Shown piece after piece: positions 41,049-47,304 of a DNA stretch of 47,304 nucleotides. This DNA comes from Pseudomonadota bacterium (GTDB lineage: Bacteria; Pseudomonadota; Gammaproteobacteria; Acidiferrobacterales; Acidiferrobacteraceae). Under the pieces are notes generated by a model, which was given only the letters and a program-made list of their open reading frames with translations, was not told the DNA's origin and did no database searches. The translations under genes and the position numbers were made by a program. Where the stretch lies: assembly GCA_021841585.1 (NCBI GenBank), contig JAKBUS010000013.1:1-47304 (forward strand), written 5' to 3'. Numbering within the stretch: the stretch's first letter is position 1; every line of letters starts with the position of its first letter.

Positions 41049-41658
41049 AGCGTCCATACATATGGAAAGCCGAGGCGTGCCCAGGGATAGGGCAGACGTA
41101 ATAATATGTACCCGGGCGCCGCGCGACAAAGTGCACCGTTGCTTCGGCGTAGCGCGCGGCGCGCAGCCGGCTGCTCGACCGCGGCGCCAATGCCGCGATA
41201 CGAGCCAGCATATCGGGCGGGTGTCGCCCGATCTCGAGCGGATAGGGCGGTTTGGCCGAAGTAATGACGAGGCCATGGATCATGCCCGGGCCATAATCCA
41301 TGTTAATGACCTTGAGGGTCACATGCGCCCCTTGCGACACGCATACCGTGGGGTTCGTAAGCCCCCCGGTCTCGAAGCTCATGTCCGGGTGGCGCGGGGC
41401 ATTGGCCACCACCGTGATTACCACTTTCTTGCCGGGAAACATGACGGCATGGGGTCCGCGACGCTCGCCGTTCATGCGCGAGGATTGCCACACGATCCGC
41501 CCTTTCGTCCACGGGATCGTCGGACCCACGACCGGCGGCGCGCCACCTATCATTGCCATGCGCATCGCGGTCCTTTCCGTACCGCTGCGCGTTGCAGCGA
41601 GGCTGACGGGGGCGGCAAACACCAGGAAGGCCAAGACGGGTAAAAGACGCACGTTCAT
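41005..41658 (-). CDS. Rusticyanin-like periplasmic blue copper protein
   Basis: A 217-residue protein with a signal peptide (MNVRLLPVLAFLVFAAPVSLA). The type 1 copper site is visible: H128 in GMIHGLVIT, and C189 and H194 in YYYVCPIPGHASAFHMYGRF. The axial ligand should be M200, which makes the His-to-Met loop one residue longer than in rusticyanin (H143 to M148), or else H199 at the rusticyanin spacing. Such proteins carry electrons in iron oxidation or to terminal oxidases in acidophiles. The ATG at 41658 gives a standard signal peptide; a TTG at 41673 is an alternative. No strong ribosome-binding site is seen. The gene is convergent with and overlaps the sulfur operon. Confidence 0.85.
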   Translation of the reverse strand: MNVRLLPVLAFLVFAAPVSLAATRSGTERTAMRMAMIGGAPPVVGPTIPWTKGRIVWQSSRMNGERRGPHAVMFPGKKVVITVVANAPRHPDMSFETGGLTNPTVCVSQGAHVTLKVINMDYGPGMIHGLVITSAKPPYPLEIGRHPPDMLARIAALAPRSSSRLRAARYAEATVHFVARRPGTYYYVCPIPGHASAFHMYGRFIVRQSRSPTTPRS

Positions 41659-41688
41659 AAATACCGCAGGCAAGGCTGATGCTTGATC

Positions 41689-42390
41689 TTATGAACTCCC
41701 GTTCCGCCGGTCAATACGAATCGAGATCATAGCTTGCCAACAATTGTTGCGGTGGCCCCCGGCATCGGGCGCAAGGCGGCGCAGCCGCGCCAAGACGGGC
41801 AGCGGAAACACCGGCCCTCTTTTAAGCGGCGTATCCATATCCTTGTCGCCTCCAAGGGGCCTGCAGGCGGTGGTAAGATAGAGCCGATCGACGGTCCGGT
41901 CCGCCAATAGACTATAAAAAAGCCGTGGCCCGCCCGTCATGCATACGCGCCGAAGCCCCCATTCGCCGAGTGCGCGCAGCGCCTCCTTGCCCGTCACGAA
42001 CGGGCCGCCTCAACCGTGATGACATCGAGCCCCGCCGCGCACGCCGTTTGCGCCTCGTCTTTTGCCGTGGCGGACTCACTGCCATGATGGCGCCAGGATG
42101 CGCGGCCTAGAGCGCCCCGCTCGCCAAATCATGGGGTCGCGAGGTCACGACGACGCACGCGAAATGCGCGCTCAGGCCGCGCGCGGCGGTGACCTCGAAG
42201 GTCCGGATAGCGTTCGTGCGTGGGTGTCATCATGTCCTTGAACTGACCCGCGGCGAGCGCCCGGGCCTGGGAGCCGGTGGTGAGTGCGGCGTCGGCCTGC
42301 ACCAGCGATTCCGTATACAGGCGCCAATCCCGGTCATTGGCGATGGTGGCGAAGACGGCCTTCAATCCATCGCCGCCGCATCGCGAAACT
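41689..42390 (-). pseudogene. RibD C-terminal/dihydrofolate reductase-like gene, multiply frameshifted
   Basis: Family sequence runs through three frames on the minus strand. FATIANDRDWRLYTESLVQADAALTTGSQARALAAGQF (about 42360-42230) is followed, after a shift near 42200, by LSAHFACVVVTSRPHD, an in-frame TAG near 42108 and GLDVITVEAA, and after another shift near 42000 by EALRALGEWGLRRVCMTGGPRLFYSLLADRTVDRLYLTTACRPLGG. That is the body of a NADPH-dependent RibD_C-like reductase. Lesions at three points mean no functional product. It lies just downstream of the PAS-GGDEF-EAL gene on the same strand. Confidence 0.8.
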
Positions 42391-44793
42391 TCAAGTCCGG
42401 GCGAGCAGCAGCTCCGTGATCGCTTGGCCCGACAGCGGGCGCGCCACTAGATAGCCTTGCACCAGGTCGCAGCGCTGGCGGCGCAGGAAGCTCATCTGGT
42501 CCTCGGTCTCGACGCCCTCGGCGATGATCTCGAGCCCCAATTCGTGGCCGAGCGTGATGATGGCGCTGGTGATCGCGCCGCCGTCGGCGTGCCGCGTGAG
42601 GTCAGCTATGAATGATTGGTCGATCTTGAGCGCATTCAAGGGAAAGCGCTTCAGATAACTCAAAGACGAGTAGCCGGTCCCGAAATCGTCGACCGCAAGC
42701 CGGATACCCATGTCGCTCAGCGCCTCCAGCATATCGACCGCCTCCTGGGCGTTTTCCATGAGTACGGACTCCGTAAGTTCCAGTTCCAGCAGACCATCGC
42801 CCTGTGGCCAGCGGCCGAGAATGTCGGCCAGCACCGCGAGCAGGGCGCGATCGTGAAACTGGCGCCCAGAGATGTTTACCGAGACGCGCATGTCACTTAG
42901 CCCTTGCGCGCGCCAGGCCTCCATCTGAGCAAGCGCCGCCTGCAGTGCCCATTCTCCCGCCGGCACGATAAGGCCGGTCTCCTCGAGCAACGGTATGAAG
43001 CCCACCGGGCTTACAAGCGCTCCATCGGGCTGCTGCCAGCGCATAAGCGCCTCGACGCCCACGATCCGCTCGCTCACCATATCCTTCTGCGGCTGATAGA
43101 AAAGCCGCAACTCGTCGCGCTCCAGCGCGCGGCGCAGCCGACTCTCCAGGGTCAACCGTTCGAGCGCTTTTGCGTTCATGTCGGCCGTGTAGAACTCATG
43201 GGCATTGCCGCCGCGCAGCTTCGCGCGATCCAGGGCGCTACCGGCATTTTTTAGAAGCGTCTCGGCATTGGTGCCGTCCGCGGGGGCAAGGCTCACGCCG
43301 ACGCTTACCGTCAAGAAAAACTCATGACCGTCCACGTTGAATGGCTCGCTCACCACAGCCGCCAGGTGGTCTGCAAAAATGCTCGCCTCCTGGGCCGACT
43401 CCGTGGGCGCGAGCAAGGCGGCGAATTCGTCGCCCCCGAGGCGCGCGACGAACGCCTTTCTTCCGAGGACGGTGCGCAGGCGTTCGGCGAATTCCTGGAC
43501 GATACGGTCGCCAACGCGCGGACCAAAGGTGTCGTTTACACGCTGAAACCGGTCGAGATCAAACAACAGGACGGCCAGAGACCGGTTTTCGTGCCCGTCT
43601 TGAGTGATGGCAAGATCGATGTGCTCGGCTAGCAGCGCGCGCGTGGGAAGATTGGTCAACGGGTCGTGGTGCGCGAGGTAATTTATGCGCTCCTCGGTGG
43701 CGATATGCTCGGTCATATCCTTTCCCGTCGATACAAAATAGGTTATGGCGCCGCTCTCGTCGCGCAAGGGCGTGATCGTCGCCTGCTCGTAGTAGAGCGA
43801 ACCGTCCTTTCGGCGGTTGATGAACATGCTCCGGTATACGGACCCGGACCGTATCGTATGCCACATATGGCTGTAAAAAGCTCGTTCATGGCGGCCGGAG
43901 CGCAGGAGGCGTGGCGTATGGCCTAGCGCCTCCTCGCGGGGGTAACCCGTGATCATCTCGAAGGCCTTGTTGACATAACGGATGACGCCTCTGGTATCAG
44001 TTATGAATACCGAGTCCCCGGATTGTTCTATGGCAATCATAAAGCGTCGTAGTTCCTGCTCCGTGCGTCTTCGCTCGGCGATCTCGGCGGACAGCTCCGT
44101 GGTGCGGCGCGCGTGCAGAAAGTGCAGGCGACGCATATGCATGCGCGAGCGTTCCCGTTCAACGGCGCTCGTTATGCTGCGACCGGCGGCGAGCAGGGCG
44201 CCGCGCGTGGGTGGCAGAAGCGCGTCCTGGTTTACCGCGAGGTCGATAAAGCCGATAAGGTGGTGGTTGTCGAGCAAAGACAGCACGGCGCGCCGAAGGC
44301 CGGGTGCGATCGGCAATGGCGCGTGCCGGCGCGCCTTGCGAAAGCGCCCAAGGCGGTACGGGTCCTCGACGCTCGCAAAGCCTTCGCGCCGTGGCGCGGT
44401 GCGGTATTCCTTGTACTGCACGATGCGCGCCGCGTATATCCCGGGAAAACGCAAAAGAGCCGTGGTAGCGCGCGCCACCACCCGCTCTTGGCCCTCGTTG
44501 CCGAGCAGGTCGGTAATGAGCGCTGGAAGGGCCCTCAATACCGCCTGCACCCGCCGACGGACCGGCATCGCCGGTCGCGATGCGCGTCGGCCCCTGTGTG
44601 CGACCCGCAAGGTGGCGCGCGGTACGATAAAGAGGGCCGCCTCCCTACGTATGCCGTTTGGGGCGATGCTTTTGCGGATCACGCGTGTCCGCGGCCTCCT
44701 GAGATAGGGGACCAGCTTGCGCCCACAATCGTCCGGATCCATGAGTACGACGACCTGGAAACCTTCATCCGTCCGCCTGGTCATGGGTGGCAA
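42391..44793 (-). CDS. PAS-GGDEF-EAL c-di-GMP protein
   Basis: An 800-residue protein. Residues about 85-210 look like a GAF-type region, a helical linker follows, then PAS (245-365: FMIAIEQSGDSVFITDTRGVIRYVNKAFEMITGY), GGDEF (375-530, intact RLGGDEF with GGDEF at 453-457) and EAL (550-795, intact GVEALMRW and DDFGTGYSSLSYLKRF). Both activities are possible. No RxxD inhibitory site is seen. The first 80 residues are very basic and may be partly untranslated leader. No membrane helices are visible, so it senses an internal signal, perhaps redox or a ligand through PAS. Confidence 0.9.
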   Translation of the reverse strand: MPPMTRRTDEGFQVVVLMDPDDCGRKLVPYLRRPRTRVIRKSIAPNGIRREAALFIVPRATLRVAHRGRRASRPAMPVRRRVQAVLRALPALITDLLGNEGQERVVARATTALLRFPGIYAARIVQYKEYRTAPRREGFASVEDPYRLGRFRKARRHAPLPIAPGLRRAVLSLLDNHHLIGFIDLAVNQDALLPPTRGALLAAGRSITSAVERERSRMHMRRLHFLHARRTTELSAEIAERRRTEQELRRFMIAIEQSGDSVFITDTRGVIRYVNKAFEMITGYPREEALGHTPRLLRSGRHERAFYSHMWHTIRSGSVYRSMFINRRKDGSLYYEQATITPLRDESGAITYFVSTGKDMTEHIATEERINYLAHHDPLTNLPTRALLAEHIDLAITQDGHENRSLAVLLFDLDRFQRVNDTFGPRVGDRIVQEFAERLRTVLGRKAFVARLGGDEFAALLAPTESAQEASIFADHLAAVVSEPFNVDGHEFFLTVSVGVSLAPADGTNAETLLKNAGSALDRAKLRGGNAHEFYTADMNAKALERLTLESRLRRALERDELRLFYQPQKDMVSERIVGVEALMRWQQPDGALVSPVGFIPLLEETGLIVPAGEWALQAALAQMEAWRAQGLSDMRVSVNISGRQFHDRALLAVLADILGRWPQGDGLLELELTESVLMENAQEAVDMLEALSDMGIRLAVDDFGTGYSSLSYLKRFPLNALKIDQSFIADLTRHADGGAITSAIITLGHELGLEIIAEGVETEDQMSFLRRQRCDLVQGYLVARPLSGQAITELLLART

Positions 44794-44879
44794 GTATAAG
44801 AGAAGGCGTGGCCAAACAAATCGGCCTTCCAGACCGGTCCATTGGAGGCCCGTTAGGCTTGAGATGTGATGCGCGGTTT

Positions 44880-45225
44880 TGCGGGGTGTGCGGGTGCGTG
44901 CACGCGGTATCGTCTGGGCTTTTAGTGGCGACCGCGCTCATGGGCTTGTCCTTTGCGATCGGACAAATGAGTCTGCGCTACGCGCCTGCGCTGTTTCTGG
45001 TGGGGCTCTGGTTCACCATGGCGGGCGCACTTTTTGCTTGGTTTAGGCGCAAGCATCGGGCGCTCGCCAACGGAAGCGATCGGCGGCGCGTGCTCACCAT
45101 GGCCCTCAAGGCCGCGGGCATCATGGGGACGATCTTCGTGAGCTCAAAGACCATCCCCGCGGGCGAGTCGGCGACCCTGACCTTTGCTCGCCCCCTGTTT
45201 GTAGTCGTGGGTGGCCGGTGCCGCT
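44880..45225 (+). pseudogene. EamA/DMT transporter gene remnant
   Basis: The segment LLVATALMGLSFAIGQMSLRYAPALFLVGLWFTMAGALFAWF and, further on, AAGIMGTIFVSSKTIPAGESATLTFARPLFVVV fit the first three to four helices of EamA-type drug/metabolite exporters (typical: a TxxxGxxF start and an AGESAILTFTNPLWV-like motif). The similarity stops near 45215, after about 100 residues of a roughly 290-residue family, and the frame continues as unrelated sequence to 45281. It is 3'-truncated and the start is unclear. Confidence 0.7.
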
Positions 45226-45285
45226 CCGCTATTGCGTGTTTCGCTATTCGCGCGAGCCGATGCCAGCGCGCGGCAACATGAGGTC

Positions 45286-45660
45286 TCACGTCCAGTAGAC
45301 GCGCTCGGGGTCGTCGTTGAGTTCGGCGACGGCGTCGACAAGGCTTGGCTGGGCGCTTTGGATCACCCATGCATCGGTTATGTGGTCGCGCCGATAGAGG
45401 TGCCAGACATTATGGCCGCTGCGAAAGCGCAGCCAAGCGACATCTATAATGCCGCCTGCGCTATCGACAGTGCGTGAGCAGCAGGGGCTTCGCACGATGT
45501 AGCCCTCGGGGCCGGGCACCACCGCGGGTGTGACATAGCGGTAGCGGCGCCGGTTTTTGAGCAGGCGCAGGATACGCCGTCTATCGACGTCATTGGGGTG
45601 TATGGGAGGCGCGGCGGAATCATGCACGGGCGCCTTTCCATGGTAGTGGGCGTCATTCAC
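45286..45660 (-). CDS. Conserved small protein beside nif genes, unknown
   Basis: A 124-residue soluble protein. The central part RYRYVTPAVVPGPEGYIVRSPCCSRTVDSAGGIIDVAWL has a CC pair that could bind a metal, and the C-terminus (WHLYRRDHITDAWVIQSAQPSLVDAVAELNDDPERVYW) is acidic. I associate such proteins with nitrogen-fixation gene clusters but know no function. It starts with GTG at 45660 and lies 67 bases after the LRV gene on the same strand, so the two are likely one transcript. Confidence 0.6.
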   Translation of the reverse strand: MNDAHYHGKAPVHDSAAPPIHPNDVDRRRILRLLKNRRRYRYVTPAVVPGPEGYIVRSPCCSRTVDSAGGIIDVAWLRFRSGHNVWHLYRRDHITDAWVIQSAQPSLVDAVAELNDDPERVYWT

Positions 45661-45727
45661 GGTGAGCGACCCGACCGGTGGTCCATGAGGGCCGGTTTGC
45701 CGTTAAAGGGGGCGGGCGCGCGCATGC

Positions 45728-46360
45728 CTAATCCGGGCGCGTGGCCGGCACGGCCCATTGCAGTCGGCCAGCCACGATCGCGCGCACATCGGCGGTTGGG
45801 TCTTCGGCGAGTATCGCAAGCCAGGACGCGTCTATGCGTCGCGCCAGGACGCGCCGGATATGGGGATCCGCATCGCCGAGCATAAGCGGCAGCATGTGTG
45901 TCGTGACGCGCGCGGCCACGATGCGCCGGACGATGATATCGGGATCGTCGATCATGATGATGAGGTCGCTGCCAAAAAGCCTACGCGCGACCGCGACGCG
46001 CACGCGCGCATCGGCATTTTCGCGCAGCGGCAAGATGTGATCAAGCGGCGCGCGCGCGATGGCCTGACGGCGTACCTGCCGGTCCGGGTCGTAGAGGAGC
46101 TCGGGGGCGTAATAGGGGTGGGCACGCGCGGCCGCGGCCCGGCGGATGTCCTTGGGCCATTCGGGGGTGGCGCAGCGCGTCCCGAACGAGGGGTTGCGAT
46201 GAAAGAAGCGGTGGATCCCCAAGGCGCTCCGCGCGTGCAAGCACATGGACCCGGGCCGGCACCGGGCCGGCCACGGCCATTGATGGACGCAACAGTGCGC
46301 GCACTCCTGGCGCTGAACAGTATCGTCCGCCATCTGGCCTTTTCGTTCGTCGGTTGTCAT
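45728..46360 (-). CDS. 4Fe4S-binding leucine-rich-repeat-variant (LRV) protein
   Basis: A 210-residue protein. The N-terminal cysteines C20, C23, C24, C34 and C40 (ECAHCCVHQWPWPARCRPGSMC) fit the small [4Fe-4S] domain of LRV proteins, first known from Azotobacter vinelandii near nif genes. The rest is a row of about 24-residue alpha/3-10 repeats (DPDRQVRRQAIARAPLDHILPL, ENADARVRVAVARRLF, DPDIIVRRIVAARV, DADPHIRRVLARRI, DPTADVRAIVAGRL). GGAGAAGG precedes the ATG at 46360. It may bind nucleic acid or protein in a redox-dependent way; its role in nitrogen fixation is unproven. It lies downstream of nifA in the same direction. Confidence 0.85.
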   Translation of the reverse strand: MTTDERKGQMADDTVQRQECAHCCVHQWPWPARCRPGSMCLHARSALGIHRFFHRNPSFGTRCATPEWPKDIRRAAAARAHPYYAPELLYDPDRQVRRQAIARAPLDHILPLRENADARVRVAVARRLFGSDLIIMIDDPDIIVRRIVAARVTTHMLPLMLGDADPHIRRVLARRIDASWLAILAEDPTADVRAIVAGRLQWAVPATRPD

Positions 46361-46514
46361 GGGCCTTCTCCGAGCGCGGGCCGCCTTTTCATGAAACGCC
46401 CCCTGACCAGCCCACCCTTGCGGTTGGGTCGACCCTATACGAAGCAATTACCATACCAGGCCGCGACCAGACTTGCGGGGCGCGCGCACGGACCGGATCC
46501 GAGGCGCCTGGTGG

Positions 46515-47304
46515 CTACAGGCGTCGCAGCGGGATGGCGTGCTTTTTCAGGGCGTAGCCAACCTGTCGGGGCGTGAGATTGAGCAGGCGCGCGGCCTTCG
46601 CCTGTACCCACCCGCACTGCTCGAGGGCCCAAATCAGGCGTTCGCGCTCGGAGCCCGCGGGCGGCGGGTTGTGCGCGCCCCCCGCGGCTGATACGCCGGG
46701 TCTCGTGTCCATGCGCGACAGGGGGTGCAGGGTGCCGCCCTTCGCCGCCCAGCCCTCCTGCAGGACCCCCGAAAAGCACTTTCCCTGTTGGCAGGAAAGG
46801 TCCGGAAGTTCGATGACATCGCCTTGCGTCATGGTCGCGGAGCGCTCCACGCAGTTCTCAAGCTCGCGCACATTGCCGGTCCAGTTGCATTGCAAAAGGG
46901 TACGCATCGCCTCCGGCGCCATACGCACGCTCCGGCCGTTCTCCCGATTGAACTTATCGAGACAATGCTCAACCAGAAACGGGATGTCCTCATGGCGTTC
47001 GCGCAAGGGCGGCAGAAAGATGGCCACGACATTGATACGGTAGTAAAGATCTTCGCGGAACACACCGTCGGTGACCGCCGCCTCCAGGTCGCGGTTGGTG
47101 GCGCATATGAGGCGTACGTCGACCCGAATCGACTTGTTTCCGCCGACCCGCTCGAATTCGCGTTCTTGCAGCACGCGCAAAAGCTTCGTCTGGAAGGCCG
47201 GCGAGATCTCGCCGATCTCGTCTAGGAAGAGCGTGCCGCCATGCGCGGATTCAAAGCGCCCCTTGCGCTCCTGCGAGGCACCGGTGAAGGCGCCTTTTTC
47301 GTGG
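46515..47304 (-). CDS. nifA: NifA, nitrogen-fixation sigma-54 activator (C-terminal part; start outside window)
   Basis: The visible 262 codons cover the second half of the AAA+ domain and the DNA-binding domain: [75 protein letters not shown], and a C-terminal helix-turn-helix ([24 protein letters not shown]). The cysteines in [13 protein letters not shown], then 19 residues, then CQQGKC give C-X11-C-X19-C-X4-C, the motif of oxygen-sensitive NifA proteins of alphaproteobacteria. The linker and helix-turn-helix are NifA-like. It should activate nif operons lying to the right of the window. Confidence 0.9.
   Translation of the reverse strand, partial: HEKGAFTGASQERKGRFESAHGGTLFLDEIGEISPAFQTKLLRVLQEREFERVGGNKSIRVDVRLICATNRDLEAAVTDGVFREDLYYRINVVAIFLPPLRERHEDIPFLVEHCLDKFNRENGRSVRMAPEAMRTLLQCNWTGNVRELENCVERSATMTQGDVIELPDLSCQQGKCFSGVLQEGWAAKGGTLHPLSRMDTRPGVSAAGGAHNPPPAGSERERLIWALEQCGWVQAKAARLLNLTPRQVGYALKKHAIPLRRL

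Noticed and set aside
1-47304. CRISPR arrays and tRNA or rRNA genes
   Set aside because: I saw no regularly spaced direct repeats and no T-loop GTTCRANNC box in a cloverleaf context. A scan with dedicated tools would be firmer than reading by eye.

Overview
This window is GC-rich chromosomal DNA that most resembles an acidophilic, chemolithoautotrophic, sulfur- and iron-oxidising, nitrogen-fixing gammaproteobacterium, with Acidiferrobacter as my best guess. The guess rests on gene content: DAB inorganic-carbon uptake genes with a CbbR regulator, a DsrE/TusA/SQR-like sulfur operon, a rusticyanin-like blue copper protein, and the C-terminal part of NifA beside a 4Fe4S leucine-rich-variant protein at the right edge. 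I could not run a database search, so the genus is an inference.

Layout. 1-5.3 kb is accessory and decayed: an IS110 transposase N-terminus, a lone type IV pilin-like gene, a small coiled-coil membrane protein, then three abutting remnants (5'-truncated TnpB-related gene, TOTE-type primase fragment with a stop codon, frameshifted XdhC). 5.3-11 kb holds dabB-dabA (translationally coupled, all DabA zinc ligands present) followed by a DUF3034 outer-membrane barrel. 11-18.4 kb holds signalling genes: a PDC-type sensor, a lipoate-ligase-like/DUF116 fusion, a GGDEF-EAL protein, and a compact operon of an unknown protein, a small GTPase and two roadblock/LC7 proteins. 18.7-25.6 kb holds a stand-alone SIR2-like protein, cbbR, and then a second carbon-related module: an aldolase-like protein that has lost all three zinc histidines and is fused to a Dabb domain, a second DabA-like protein with an altered zinc site, and a translationally coupled DUF6671 protein.

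25.6-36.4 kb is mostly housekeeping: pyrC, ilvD-bioA-bioD-sua5 in a tight run, a SWIM/SNF2 helicase, purE-purK, and a convergent DinB-family gene. 37-41.7 kb is a sulfur module: a sigma-54 activator with a cysteine-rich PAS domain is divergent from dsrE-like, tusA, an SQR-like flavoprotein and DUF1641 genes, with a well-formed -24/-12 promoter and an upstream palindrome between them; the rusticyanin-like gene is convergent. 41.7-45.3 kb contains two more pseudogenes (RibD C-terminal-like, EamA-like) around a PAS-GGDEF-EAL protein. 45.3-47.3 kb begins a nitrogen-fixation region.

The most interesting points are the non-canonical carbon module (pseudo-aldolase, zinc-site-altered DabA paralogue, DUF6671 next to cbbR), a 32-bp perfect palindrome lying where the paralogue's zinc cysteine should be, and a shared promoter element (TAAAT, 16 bases, AT[T/C]AAGT) found upstream of dabBA, upstream of the paralogue, and upstream of the roadblock/GTPase operon. 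Together they suggest one CbbR-type regulon covering two DAB-like systems and a GTPase switch.
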